The notes beneath the pieces were generated by a model that searched no databases, was not told the origin of the DNA, and saw only the letters and a program-made list of their open reading frames with translations. Position numbers and translations under genes: made by a program. Shown here in pieces: positions 40,597-54,600 of a DNA stretch of 64,000 nucleotides. Location: the NCBI GenBank assembly GCA_013399895.1, contig VXBA01002400.1, positions 1,047,170-1,111,169 of the forward strand. Reading direction: 5' to 3'. How positions within the stretch are numbered: position 1 is the first letter of the stretch; each line of letters starts with the position of its first letter. Source of the stretch: Serilophus lunatus (taxonomy: Eukaryota > Chordata > Aves > Passeriformes > Eurylaimidae).

Positions 40597-43500
40597 AAGA
40601 ATCCCCCGGACCACTCCCTCCCCTCAAGAAGACCCAGCACTCCCTCCAAACCCCAACAAAGTCTTTCCATTGGATTCATGTAGATTCATATGGACAGAAA
40701 AAGAACTACAAAACATGTGAAACGTAACTGTGAAACAAAAAACAGGCCAAATTCCCACCTAAAGGCAAAACTAGAAATATAAAAAAGGACTACCTGAAAT
40801 TCCCTGAAAGCTAATACTCAACTAATTCAAGTAGAATCAGAGAGATTGTCCATCTGTTCTGTGGATGCTGCGAATGCATTCTGTCTTCCCACGTGCTCCA
40901 AAGACAAAAGGCTACCAAAAACTGTCAGTGGAATGAAGTCTTCCCTCCTCTCCTCTGCTGTGGTTTTGTTTGCTTGAATCAGATAGCAACTGCCTTCCTT
41001 TCACTGAAGCAACATACCTTATTTAAAGAATATATTTATTTTACTAATGAATCACAGACTGTGCCTATTCACTGTAGACTGAGTGATTAAGAACAAGACT
41101 GTAGACATGCTTTTATTTTCCCATAACAGTCCGCCATCAGCTTAAATGCCCATGGGCTCCAATAAATTCATATTTTTTTAATATGGTGATGGAGATCAAA
41201 GAAAAAATGCTATGGCAACATTTTTCCCTCTTTTAAAGTCATCACTTGTAGCCTTCTTACCACTGAAATCCTTCACTCTTTTATTTGTTATCCTGTGTCA
41301 GATAATTTCAAAGATCACTGAAAATAGCTGGAAGCTATTTTGAAAACTGAAACATTAGTCAAGGGGTGATCAAAATCAACAAAATAGAAAATTAAACTAT
41401 CTGAACAAGACACAATATTAAACTCTTGAAAAAAAATTAAAATTGAAAAGGTTTCAGAAAATACTAAGAAAATCCAATATGCATATAGATATATAAATAT
41501 GCATAGAAATGATCAGTATATGCTAAGTGTCTGATAAGTACCTGATAGCAAATCTTCATACCCTGGTTCCCACAACACAGATTAATTGATTAAAGCCTTA
41601 GTGATCTCCTTCTCATGTGACATAAGGCAACACCCTCACTCTCCTTAATAGCAACTTCATATCATTCCAACTAGTCTGGAAAGATTGTGAGATTTCAGCC
41701 ACAGGCATATGGTTCCATCATCCATGACAGTGGAGAGTTCTGCAGCTGTTAATCACCAGTTAACGTGCAGGTACTCTCACATCCTTCCCCAGGACGCTGA
41801 AGGTCTGTCATGCCCCATAGTACTCTGAAGCAAGAAGGACAACTTTTCTTGTCTAAATTAAGTAATGAAAACAGAATTGTGCCTAAAATATTCCCATCAG
41901 GATCAAAAGTGGAACTGTCTTTTCTCCCTTCTCCCACCTGCTATAGAATTTTAAAAGCAATACATTTTTCAAGTCCAGCTCTGTTAAAAATCAAGCTATA
42001 GTTTCTGAGCCGCTGTCATATTTCAATGTTAACAGGAAGAGGCCTAAATAGAGCCTCCCATATCGGGTGCAACACATTTTTTGAAGAAAAGGAAGAATCT
42101 AGTATCTCATTTGCTTGATTCCTAGAAAAATTTTCTATTTTAAATCTATTTCGTAATAAGTATCCACAGTATATAGCATAAGCAGGATCATCCCTCAAAT
42201 AATCTCAGAAACAGCAGTTAAAAACAAACAAAAATCACACAACCCTCCAAACAAAACCAAAAAGATGTTGCAAGTGGACTCTTTGATAGCTTCTGTGGTT
42301 TCCTGAGTCACTGCTAACCCATGGAAAAGAACAGTTTCAGTGATAGGAGCAAGTACACTGGTGGTGAGATGCCTACAGCATTTGAAACAAGGTTTGGATT
42401 GTTCACAAAGAATAGCAGGACAGAAGACAAGCAAGGGAATGAGTATTAAGATATGTCTGTATTAATTTGATACATAATAAGGTTGATATAGAACCATTGT
42501 CTCACTCACTGGTCACTTAGCAGGAATTTCTACAGGCACAAGGACATCATCCATGCTCTCCCAGGGCACTATTCAGGAAATAATGTGGAAGACATCCCTC
42601 TGAAACCAAAAAGGTATCTTTTTTCACTTACAGAGGGTCTGCAATTCTACTTTTAATCTGCACTGGAATTGTGCCACCTCCTACATTTAATTTAAATGCC
42701 AAGGTGCTAAACTTTGGTCTTCTCTAATTCAGCAGGGCCTCCCAGTGTTTTAAAGAAGAGGGAAAAGCTTTACTGCAGCCAGCTTGCTTAGTGGGAGTAA
42801 CTCGCTTTTGGTCTTTCAGAGCAGGCAATCAGATTTCCAGTGTCCAGGAAATACATTTCACTTGAAAAATACAAAGGAACTGAGGGCAAAGGCTCAACAG
42901 TTGTAAAGACAAGGAGTTGCAGTGGCCTGGGGAGAGCCTCCATTTGGGAAGGGGCAAAGGAGAGAGCAAGAAATCCAAGTGCTATCAGTTATTTTTCAGT
43001 GCTGCTGTGCTGCATGAGGAGGGAGGTTGAGCCTTTCAGAGTTTCTCTTCATTGTGCGTTTATTTGGCACATTCCTTATTGGCTTTTGAAGGATTGCAGC
43101 TTGGGCTTATCTTTGTTTACTTTCAATATTAAAATAACCCCATAAAACCCCAAACAATGTCCTAGTAAAATGTTGTGGTCTACAACTAAAAGTTGTAGCC
43201 TCCTCAGTGTAATGAAGGAAGAGGGCTGAAATTAAATTAACTCTAATTGTACTGATAAATATTATGAGCTGAAAAAATATATTCATCATTATTGTAAAAA
43301 CTGGGGTTTAGCCTGTGTTGAGAAAGAAAATTCCAAGGACACTCTCTCTTTTTACAGATGAGGCCTTGCAACCGTTCTGATTCTTTCCATATTTCATGTT
43401 ATTGACTCAAATTTTTTAAAAGCAAAAAAGAAAACTTCTTTTCCACTTTGATGAGACTAGAAATGTAAACATAATTATAAAATACAGAATGCATCCTTTC

Positions 43501-45024
43501 CCCTTGCTTTCCTTCTTCAGGGAAAGAAAGGAATGCAGTGAGGGATTTAGCAGTCTTTCTTCATCAATATTGTAAGAAAGTAAAATTACTCCTAAAATTC
43601 CCATTATATTAAAAAAGCAAATGTAGGAGAACAATGTGTGGCTGAAGCACGGAATGGTATAATGCTGTTAAATTAAAATTTATGTCAAAGAATTAAATGC
43701 ATACAATGTATACATGGCATATGCCTTAGGCATCTTACATTTGAGGCCATATTAAAATAATAATTTTTAAAATAATGAAAATCTCTAAAGTAATGAGACA
43801 GTCATCAGGACACCTTTTGGTACTTATTAGAGTATGAATCACTCTGAACCCAGGTAGCGTAAAAATAAATCATTTTCATTAAATAATTGTAAATAGATCA
43901 GGGACAGAAACTAAGTAAATTTGAATTTTCTGGAATGTAAACTATTTTCCCAAGAAAGATATGAGGTCAGGTCAAGTAAAAAATTGCTGTTTAGTGTTTC
44001 ACAAATATCTTTTGGGTACTGGTGCTCTGAAGATGCAAACCAGAGCCTCGGAAGTGTTGAACTTCTGGGAAGAGGTAGCTTTGCAACTGGTAAACATCAG
44101 GCCCTTTGGACCAAAAGGTTATTTTTCTGTAAAGCATAATGCCACAGAGGTCTTTAGAGTAGACACACACTTCCCATTGCTCCCTGCCAGGAAACGTCCT
44201 CCACTCCCCCAGAGAACCTAACCAGGACTAGGTCTTTAAATTACAAAACATAGGTTCGGGGTAGCAGGATGCAGATGAGGTATCCCGATTACTGTTCACC
44301 AGGGCAAACTTATCTTTGACAGTTAATTATTATATGACAGCACTATAAGTACCTCTGTGCAGAGCCTGGAGAAAGAATTTTCTGGTTAAAACTGTTTTTC
44401 TGTTTGCACAGCCTTCTGCAAGTCCAGGACTTTTTGTTGTTTTTTTCCCCTGACTTTTTGCTGGAGATTGGCTATGCTGCTGTCACTTTCACTCCACTCT
44501 AAATCTAAAAAATAGAAATGAAAAAACAGACCCTGAAATACAAACGAAACGTGCCTGTAAAAGCAGAGTTATAAGCTATTTCTGTGATTCATGGCTTTCA
44601 GGGATCACTAGGAAGTTTTTTCAAATTTAATTATTATTGTGTTGCAATCACATTCTGTTCAAGACATCGTGAACTCTGCTTTTGGTAAAGATTAGACAAA
44701 ATAAAGTTATGCCTGAGCATGTTCTGGCTTTGCTTTCTTCCCTCAGCTGTCATGGAAGTAACAAACACTGTGAATTTAGTAATCACTTACTTTTGTCTTT
44801 TTCATTGAAATCTGGCCATTTCCTGAAAAACTTCTCACACATTGGCACCATGTCTGAGGATGTAAAGACAACAGCAACTTCACTATGTTAATGTCTCATT
44901 TGCATATTTGAACATACAGTACTCCTCCTTGACTGGCATTCTCATTAATGTGACATTATAAAAGACTGCCTGCTAAACAATGTAAGCAGTATTTAAATGT
45001 AGCTGCTATTAATTCCTCTGCTTT
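40597..45024. other. Non-coding DNA; first ~130 bp possibly proviral interior
   Basis: 40,597-40,730 stays C-rich on the plus strand and may be the remnant 3' end of a provirus, but no env-like frame is visible. The rest is AT-rich with no recognised gene; frames of 60-100 codons look random. Confidence 0.5.
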
Positions 45025-45668
45025 ATTACACAGAATTACACAGAATTAATAAGGTTGGAAAAGACCATGGAGATCATCAAGTCCAACCTTTACCTAGGTT
45101 AACAACCTACCCAACATCAGTCTAACATCTATACCATCTAAACCATTAAAACCACCTAAACCATACCACTAAGTTCATCATCCAACCTATCCTTAAACAC
45201 ATCCAGGGACGGTGACTCCACCACCTCCCTGGGAAGCCCGTTCCAGTGGGGGATCACTCTCTCTGTGAAAAAATTCCTCCTGATATCCAACCTAAACCTC
45301 CCCTGACGCAGCTTAAGACTGTGTCCTCTCGTCCTGTCACTGGGAGCCTGAGAGAAGAGACCGACCCCCGCCTGACTACACCCTCCCTTCAGGTAGTTAC
45401 AGACAGCGATAATGTCACCCTTGAGCCTCCTCTTCTCCAGGCTGAACAACCCCAGCTCCCTCAGCCGCTCCTCACAGGGCTTGTGCTCCAGTCCCTTCAC
45501 CATCCTCGTTGCCCTTCTCTGGACACACTCCAGCAACTCAACATCCTTCTTAAACTGAGGGGCCCAGAACTGGACACAGCACTCGAGCTGTGGCCTCACC
45601 AGTGCCAAGTACAAGGGAAGGATAACTTCCCTGGTCCTACTGCCAACACTATTCTTGATGCAGGCCAG
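45025..45668 (-). mobile_element. CR1 LINE, 5'-truncated, 3' end intact
   Basis: Read on the minus strand, this is the 3' end of an avian CR1. It begins in the reverse-transcriptase ORF with a GCATCAAGAATAGTGT word near 45,660. It passes through the ORF stop at 45,156, then a short 3' UTR containing GGACTTGATGATCTCCATGG. It finishes with two TAATTCTGTG units at 45,029-45,048, the CR1 3' repeat that has no poly-A. CR1 copies are usually 5'-truncated like this one. It lies opposite in strand to the CR1 at 15.4 kb and looks younger because its frame is still open. Confidence 0.96.
45156..45614 (-). pseudogene. CR1 reverse-transcriptase ORF, C-terminal fragment
   Basis: This is a 152-codon frame from an internal Met. 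It carries the end of the CR1 ORF2 protein, downstream of the reverse-transcriptase catalytic core. Visible CR1 hallmarks include LVRPQLEC near the start, ECVQRRATRMV, an RLRELGLFSLEKRRL block around residues 50-64, and the closing RFRLDIRRNFFTERVI...WNGLP block. No frameshift or stop interrupts it. It lacks the endonuclease domain and the catalytic YADD-type centre because the insertion is 5'-truncated, so it cannot retrotranspose. The frame stays open upstream of this Met to the truncation point. Confidence 0.95.
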
Positions 45669-48600
45669 AGAAGGAACATTTAATTCCTCCTTTTTTCAAG
45701 GGTGCATTGGAAATGAATGCTGAAAGTTAGGCTGTTCATGCTGAGGGTTTTTACTTTTTTTTTTCATTCCATGCCATTTGGGTCAGGTAATGACTTCATG
45801 TGAAAAATGATACCACACACATGAAGAGATCACGTACACTTTTAAAACTACAGAGACTAACAGATTTTCAGTATTTGTGTATAAATGTATGGAGATAGCA
45901 GAACTTTTTCTGGTATCAGTTGGGAAAAGTCAGGCCCTTAATGAAAAGGTGAACTCTGAGGTATTATTTGGAAATTAGCCTTGCCTGTTTGATTAAAAAC
46001 ATATCTTTGCTAGGTACACAGAACTACAGATTACTTCTTTAAATTTTAGGAGATAGTCTTAAGCCTTTATTTGTGTCGTCTCTTCTGAAACAAGCTTAAT
46101 ACAAGTTTGCATCCTTCATTTGGTATCTTTAGTACAAATATCTTCTGTAGATTCCTATCTCAAGCAGCCTTTTTTACAAAATTATAAGGCCAAAGTAGAT
46201 AGTTTATCAAAATATTTGTAGTTTGGTTACTCAAATCACCATAAATTCAATATATGTCCCCTAGGTTTCAAGTTCCCATAGCATCCTGCTGATACTATGG
46301 TGGCCTGAATCAGCTGAAGCCAGTAATCCTGTACCAGTGTCTAGGCATGATCTGCTGTGACTGCCACAGAAGTCTGAAAGATGCAGGGTTCCCAAAAAGC
46401 CTGAGTTCTATAAAATCTTAATGGGGTGTTGGTATTACACATGCTTTACATGGCTCGACCTGGCAAGTAGGTAACACTTCTAGGACAGCTCTAAACTGTT
46501 CCATAGGAAATAAAAATATTTTCGAGGTTTGTTTTTTTTTGTGTGTTGTTTTTTGGTTGGTTGGTTGCTCTTTTTAACACTCTCTCACAAAGGTTTTATT
46601 TCCCAGGCAAGAAAATTATTGGCTTAAAGCCAACTTTGAAACAAAAATATTTTTCACCTATTTGTCCAACACAGACATATAATTTTTGAAGGTAATAGAT
46701 ATGGGGAGAAATAGCTGCAAATCATATAACTTTTAAAGCAACCTTAAAATCCTAGGATTTTCAGTTCTTTGGTTGAATTTTTGAGTTCCTCGGGTCCTGT
46801 TTAAATCTCCTTTGCTGTAATTTAGACCACCTTAATATTATCTTAAGATGATGACTGCTTCTTAAAATCTTAAAACTTCTGAATACCTCTTTTGCCAAAT
46901 AATAGGCAAAGATTGCTTTACAATTGGATATTTTTCTCCACCTTTTTCAGTAGGCTGGTGTACCTTCTTCAAATTCAATTGTTTACCATTGGCCTCATCA
47001 TGAACAATTCTGCATATTCTGCTGAGGAGTGATGGTGAGGAACACCATGTTCACCATATTTACCTTTTCAAGCTCTGAGATCTCTGAAATTACAAGCAAT
47101 TAGTTGATGAGAGATACCCCAATTTAAGAGAAAGGAAAGCCTGGGGAGGCTTAGGCACTCACCTGTCTGCTCCTCTCTCCCCAGGATTCAGCTCTCATTC
47201 CTAATCTAGATAAATCCTCTCTACACAACCTCTGTGTTAATCATTATTACTCATTATTTCTGCCAGTGGCAGCATCCCACTTGCATCCCTACTTGTACTA
47301 TGTACCCTTTTGAAAGAGACCATTAGGTTTGTAGCTCCATCTGCTTTATCTGTGTTCCTACTGGAAAATGCAGTTTCATTCTTTCACGTGGAGGACGACC
47401 TACCTCTCCTTCCATGCAAGCTGCAGGAACACTTTCATTTCGGTACCTGTTGCCCTACACCTTCCCTAGATGTTGTACTACAGGCCAGAAAAAGGAGAGG
47501 GAGAACAGCTGGAAAGCTGCTGGTGTTTTGGTGTGATGAAGGAAAGCTGCGTGTTTCTTAATGTCTCCTTCTGGGAAAACTGGCACATTGCTGGTGACAG
47601 AGAGCTGTCTCTGCTTATTGTGACCACCCACAGCCCAAGTGCTGGAAAAGCAGGACAATCAGATCATCCCCTGGGGTTTTTTTCCCGGGCTATTCCAGCT
47701 AGGCAAATGCTTTTGGGAGATTTCTGTTTCCCACTGAAGCATCCTGAAGTATTTTATCACACTGTGACACTGAGTAACACTGTTATATTTTTCTTTACAC
47801 AGTGCTTTCTTATTGAAGAAGCATTGCATAAGGTCTTGGAAACAAATTGCTTAATGTTGGCCAAACCTATAGAAGTATTTCAAGGCCACAAAACTTTATG
47901 TACAAACTGACAATCTCACATGCAGCCACCTTGACTTTAGAAAGACCAAAGTCAAGCTTACATCTTTCTGATCACTGAAATTTAGAGGCAAGTTACGTAG
48001 CAGTAAGAAAAAAGGAGAAATTGAAGGCCCACGAGTGGGCAGCCTAACCTACAAGCTAATAAATGAGCAACTTTTTTTTTTTTATCTGTTGACTCAAGTG
48101 AGAGATGGAAAATGAGAGCCAAGTAGCAGCTATTACAGCACTGTGCACATGGCATTGAAGTTCAGGGTCAGTTGTTTCCATTATAAACTCCATTTTTCAG
48201 GGTTTATAACTTGTCTGCTTTAAATCATATCCAGCTGAAACTGGCATACAACCTGTCGCAAAAACTATAGGAGATATTTTCCTATATTTTTCCCTAAAAA
48301 AAAAAAAAAAAGTTTAAATCCTTGCATCATTTAACCCATTTGCCTTTTAAATATATTTAAAAGCTATTTAGCCACTACAGACACTTCAGGGAAACAGGAA
48401 AGCTCTAAAACATAGGGAAATGTCGAAACTTGTAATGCTGTGTGTTTTGGACCCTAGGAAGACTGAGGCTGTGATTCCAAATTTTCCAGCTCAAGTCAAA
48501 TCTGCACTTGCTAAAGTGATGTCAAGCTGTGTCTTCAGCCAAACCGACAGATGAAAAAACATTTCTCACTACTGTATTTTTCTCTCCATTTATTTGTTTA

Positions 48601-51600
48601 TGATGTGAAATCCAGTTATTGAGCCACCTGACTCAGGAGCCTAGTGATGCCTTTAGTACTGAGATCAGTAGAACTTAGATCCCTGCATTGCTGTCTCACA
48701 GCGAAAACAAGAAATGACTATTTTCTTTTCATAGATCTGTGAAAATTTAGATGCAACACATGGCAAAAGAAAAGCGGGGGTTGGGGGAAATAAAGGGAGG
48801 AAAAAAAAGGAAGAAATGCAGTTTTCATTAAATGTAGCATATAAGCTCAGACGATTCATTCAACGCCTCCATGAATGAGGAAGAACACAACAACTGCAAT
48901 TGTAGTCACAACTCGCAAGTACAGTCACTGTTGAGAGTGAACATCTCTTCCTCTGCTCCTTCCCAGTGGTTCTGCTCCAAACATCAGCTCACTTAAATAC
49001 TTTTGAAATACTCTTCTGAGGCCTTTTGAAGCTGACACAGCCTCCTCCACACAAGGCACCTCTTCCACATAAACAAGTGTCCATATTTATGGACATCAAG
49101 GTGAGGATTGTCTCCTCACAGTCATCTTTACACACTCTCTTCTCTATGCTATGAATTAAGAAAGCATTTACAACATCTGGGCTATGTAGCTGATCTTTAA
49201 CCTCTTGGAAGAGGTTTGTGAAGAACAGAGTGGCAAGGCACATACAGTGCCTTAGGATCCTTAAGTTCTGGATGAGTTTTGACTGTCACTGCACTGCAAA
49301 TCCTGGCACATTAAAAAACATCTCATGAAATTTACGGTTGGAACGTAACTGCTTAGAGTCATCTGAATCTACAGCTCCCATACAGTGAGAATGAGATACT
49401 ACCAAGTGGGTTGGAAAAGAGTCTCTTTTCTTTATTTCTGCTACACTTCTGATTTTGCCTTTCCAGGAGGGAAGATTAGACTCTTCCTGGATAATCCATA
49501 TGGAGAGGGTACCAGCTGCTGACTCAAGACATCTTTAAGCTTCCCCTCTAACTTTGTACATAACATTTTCCAGCTCTAACAAAAAGCCAGTAGGGAAACT
49601 TCATCCCAGGCTGTGCAACAGAAGCAAATCTCTGAGAACTATCAAAAGAAACAGACTTCAGAGTATTTAGAATTCAAACAGTTGCAACATTTCCAACTAG
49701 AGAGGGTCACAACACACAATATACCTATGTGTTAATTGAGCCCATGAGCAAACAGGTTACTCTGACTCCTTAACCTTGCAACTCAGATCCTCACCTGGGA
49801 GTTCAACTCTTTATGTTGGATGATCATGTCAGCACCAAAGGCTGAGAACATATGACCTAGGATGTGTTGTGACTAGAGGGTAAGAACATGTTTTTGATAA
49901 GTCTGCGAATGATACTCTTGGTTTCATATCCTCAGAATTAAAATACTTCTAGTGGAATAAACAGTCTGACTGTGCTACTGTGGATATTAATGTGATGCCA
50001 CTTTGTTTTTCCTCCTTTTTGTAGCTCTAATCCTTTGTTTTATTCATTATTTGAAAACTACCTGGGGTTTAAAAGTTTCATTTTTGTGAAAGGAGATATG
50101 TTTTCAGTCCTGTGTTGGGTTGTTTTTTTGGGGTTTTGTTTCTTTATTTGCTTTCAAAAAGAGAGGAAAAAAGAAAGAGGAAAATGTATCAGTCCAGTTA
50201 CTGATTTATACAATTAAATGTACTTTAAAATATGTATTTTTGCACTTCCACTTTGAAGGTAAAATCTATTCTCCAGCTCTGGGTATCACGTAAGCAGTGT
50301 CGCTTGAAATTATAATTTGCCTTAGAATGATAAATGCAGTGACTTGGGTTGGGTTTCTGCTGAGCTTTAAGTGATTTCATTGGGATTTACTAGACTATCT
50401 GCTATTTTGATCCTCTTACAAAATAAGATTGCAATTTCTATAAAGGATAGATATGTTTTATTTTTATGAAGGAAAAAAAACCCACTAAGAAAACCCTGAA
50501 AACTTTTGAGGGTGACAGATGGTAGTTGGCAATTATTCTGTATGTGTGTATAAAATTACATATAAATAACTTATTTTATGTAGAAGTACAATACAGAACA
50601 GAACTATAATCTTAGTTTATAAAGCTGGACACATGTTGTATTACAGAGCCCACTCAAGTTCCCTAGGGGAATCTAGACACACAATTAGAGGTAAATACAA
50701 AAAAAATCCCCAAGGAAAAACATAATAACAAAAAAAGTATTTTTATAATAAAGAACTATATTAAAAAAAGGAAATTGAGCATTGTATAACAAAAACACAG
50801 AACCCAAGGCAAAAAAGATGCAGTCAATCTTCTAAATGATCTTTATGAGAGTTAAGGGAGAGTTGGTGATTTCGTGAGAGATCTTGCAAAGCAAGGTGCA
50901 TACAGTCTCATTATACAGCGCTGTCTGGACACTAATATCAGGGTTAGTGAGACAGTAGATACAAAGACTATCATTTGGCTTGTCATAAATAGCTAATAAA
51001 GCAGATCTGGAGACTAGTTGTCACTGCTGGCTCACATGGGACCAATTTCTGGCAACTGCCGACAATGGGCACCTGGCAGTAACCCCAGGCAGAGCAGTGA
51101 GAGCTCTGTCTTCTCCTGACTCTCCAAGCTGGGGAGGCTGTGATGTTAACCCACTGTGACATACCAAAGAGGAGCATCTCAAGATGTTGCCGAGGCTTGC
51201 CAAGTTTCTCTCCACATCTCCCTCATGTTTGTGTATATTTCTCAGCAAAGAGTAATTTTAATCCACTTTTTAAGTTGGCACCGAAGGCCTTTGGCTGCCT
51301 CGTCTGTAAGAAAGGAGCCCAGTGACTCACAGTGAGTGTGCATCCAAGGGAAATTTCAGTTAAAACACTTAATAGGGAACTGCATTCTCTTCACGTTTTC
51401 ATAATTCTAGCAAGCATCACCATCAACAGGCTTGTCTGAGCAGAATTTAATGAGTAACTTTTTCTTACACTAGTCAACCAAATGAAAAGGGCAGCTGCAA
51501 CAATAGCCTCACAATTCAAAGTTCTTGGTTTATAGCTGTGTGTGACATTGTACTCCTTATAAACAAAATACTCTCTGAGACTGATGCCTGCCCTCAGAGT

Positions 51601-54600
51601 GCAGAAACAAATCCACTGAATTTCACACTTAGTATGTCTCAAGTCTGACACATTTTATAATTGCAGGGGAAATGGATCCCTCAGCTAAGTCTCTAAATTA
51701 TGCAGCCAACAAACTATAACTTCAGTACTCCAAAATTTTTAATCATAAAAAAATTATACCAAGTAGCCATGTATGTTATTAATTTAAAGATGTAACTAGA
51801 TGGAAGATACAACGTTCAGTGGCAATCTGTTTACGGAGACAGGCAATTATATGAGACAAGGGAACTGATTTTGCAGAGTGAGATTTAGCGTTAAGCCATA
51901 GTGTCTTCATTTTATCTTTAAGCCTATGAAATTCAGTGGTCTGAAATCTATTTAGTATATTGAATATATCATTCAGATACCTGTGGCATTATCTTGGGAT
52001 CCAGCTCCTGCAGCTGTAAGCTCCAAAAGGAATGTGTGATTGGATAGCCTTATACAGAAATGGTCTCCAAAGTAGGCTGAGAAAAAACTATTAATATTTT
52101 TTATTTCATAACTTTCCCATCTACAGACAATTTCTGCCAGAATGTTATTCAGGCTGATTTTTGCTTAACTGGCTCGCTATTCCACTCCATACAATCTTTT
52201 TTCAGAAATGCTCTTGCATCTCCAGCCCACAAAACATACAGTATGTATAGCACATATATGCTGTAATTAAAAAGAGACACTTGTGTTGATAGAAAGGCAG
52301 TTGTTCCCATGTAAGTGTAAAGACTGTCTTCTCTACCAATTAAGAATCAGCAGAATATGGGCTTTAATAGTCCTCTTGAGAAACTTGTCTTTTGTATCTA
52401 TGATAAATACATGATTATAAGGACAAATTATATGAGCAGCAATAATTTCCTAGTAATGTGATCATTAAAAGCCTTCACAACTGCAATACATCAATATTAA
52501 TTGGGGACAGATGATCATTTTACTGACACATTGAAGTCATTATCCATATTTCAGTACTTCATGAATACCTGAATAGTCTTAATGATGTGATTTTTTAAAG
52601 ATTCTTTCTTCAGTGATCTTAACACGATTGTTTATCTAAAAATTATGAAAAAGGAGAATTAGAGAGTATGAATTAAAAGTAGTGCAGGTACTTCAGAGCT
52701 AAAAGTAGGCAAGATTCAGCAAAATTCAGTTTCTGTTCAGATGCGAAAAAAATTAATCACAATTATTGAGAAGCAGCAGAATAAACCCTGCCTGCCATGT
52801 GTGGGTCTTGTTGAGTCCATGTTAAATGTTTGCTGACATGGCTGTTGAGGGTAAATAGAATACTACAGCAATCTGTTGAATCATATTCCTTAACCCCCTG
52901 CTTGTCTCATCAAAGACCCTTTCTCACGTGGGAAATGAATGGTGTTTGCATAGGTCTGTCCTTTTATTTACCTCCCCTGTGACAGTGGATTGGCAAATAA
53001 TTTTGTTACCTGCCATGGATGGGCTTTTGAAAACTAACTTGCAGATAACATGTCTGCAAGGAGAATGATAAAACTTATGTGATAATATCCTGAAAGTTGA
53101 AGTGAAATGGCAGAATATGACTGCAGGTAATATCTGGCATCTGAAAAGGTGTTATAAATCCACTATACCTGCTTCTGGAGATGGGAATGCCAGGGATTAT
53201 TCTTTATAATATTTGATCAATTCCATGGTATAGCTGCTGATTTTTCTTCCACTATAGAATTAAGTCATGGTTTGATACAAATCAAAGATTGTCCTGAATT
53301 TGAGCATTTATTGATAACTGTAGAAGAAATATAGAAATGCAAAGATTTATGAATAAATTTATGAATCATGTTTTGCATAAGGGTGACAGGATGTATTAAC
53401 TACATTTATACACTCATTAATAAGGCTTGAAGAGTTAATTTTCACGGCATTTGTTTAAGAAGACAGATGTCATCATTAAGGCTGCTATCAAGAACATTTG
53501 TCTAGCCTAAGCTGAACTACCCATGTAAAAGTAACTTTTGCAATGCAGACTGAACTATGATATAATAATGTTCTGTTAGTGCCCTCTTTCCAGTAGCCAT
53601 GACTGTCAAGGTGAGTTATCTTGACATAAAAATAACCAAAAGAGCTAACAAAACCATACCTGCAAGCTCATATGCATAATAAATTGTAGTATTAGGGAAA
53701 AAAACCCCACATTAATGTAAGAAGTTGTAATGTAATGTAAAGAAATTGTACATTCAACAGGTGTAATGAGGCTGTTTTATTCTGAGTTGCAAAATGATGT
53801 GTCCTCAGAGCGGAACACTTATATATCTAAAACAAGTATTACTTTAACATTAAGATTTTAGTTAAATTTTAATTAACATTCTTATTTTATTGTTATATTT
53901 AAGTCTAGATTCCATATCAGGAAACTAAAACTATCTCTCTTATTGTGGTATATTCATTCTTCATGGAGGACATCACAGCATGACACTATAGGCTTATACT
54001 TAAATCTGTGGAACAAGCTATTCGGGAGGGTGATCCCAACAGTATAAAAGAGAAATTCAGTTGAAATTATCACTCTAATCTCAACTTATTTTTACTCTTA
54101 ATTAAAAGAGTATGATTTTCCCTGTAACTTAAATTCAAAGATTGTCTTTAGTTTTGAGAATAGCTATTTTGGTGTTCTTTTCAACTTTGAAATAAAATGC
54201 AGGCAAAGGGAATTCTGAAGTCTATTTAATTTGTTCATCTTAAATCTGGAATACCTTGGTTCAATATATTCCCCTGCCTGATGAATCTTGAATCCATTCC
54301 TCTTATCAAAGTCTTTCAGTGATCAGGCTATTAGGCATTGCAAAGTCCCACTCTTTATCTTTCTTTTTGATGTTCCATTTTTTTATAAAACATTTTTATA
54401 GCAAAAAAAAAATAAAAAATTCTTTGTTTAATGCCTGGGACATTTCCTTATGATTTAAATGGGTCAGATGAAGTAGAAAATTTCCTGGAGAGCCAGAGAG
54501 AGATACATGTCTCCAGAGTCTGTGATAAAGCCATTCATGTGGGAAAGAGGAATTCTTGTCCCACAGCATCAGCTGCACACTTTATTTAATCTGCCTCTTT

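Noticed and set aside
39524..40720. Overlapping 145-250-codon frames on both strands in the GC-rich stretch
   Set aside because: Stop codons are rare in GC-rich DNA, the frames overlap on opposite strands, and part of the interval is shown to be LTR by its second copy.
45246..45683. 145-codon + strand frame
   Set aside because: It is the antisense shadow of the CR1 reverse-transcriptase frame on the minus strand.
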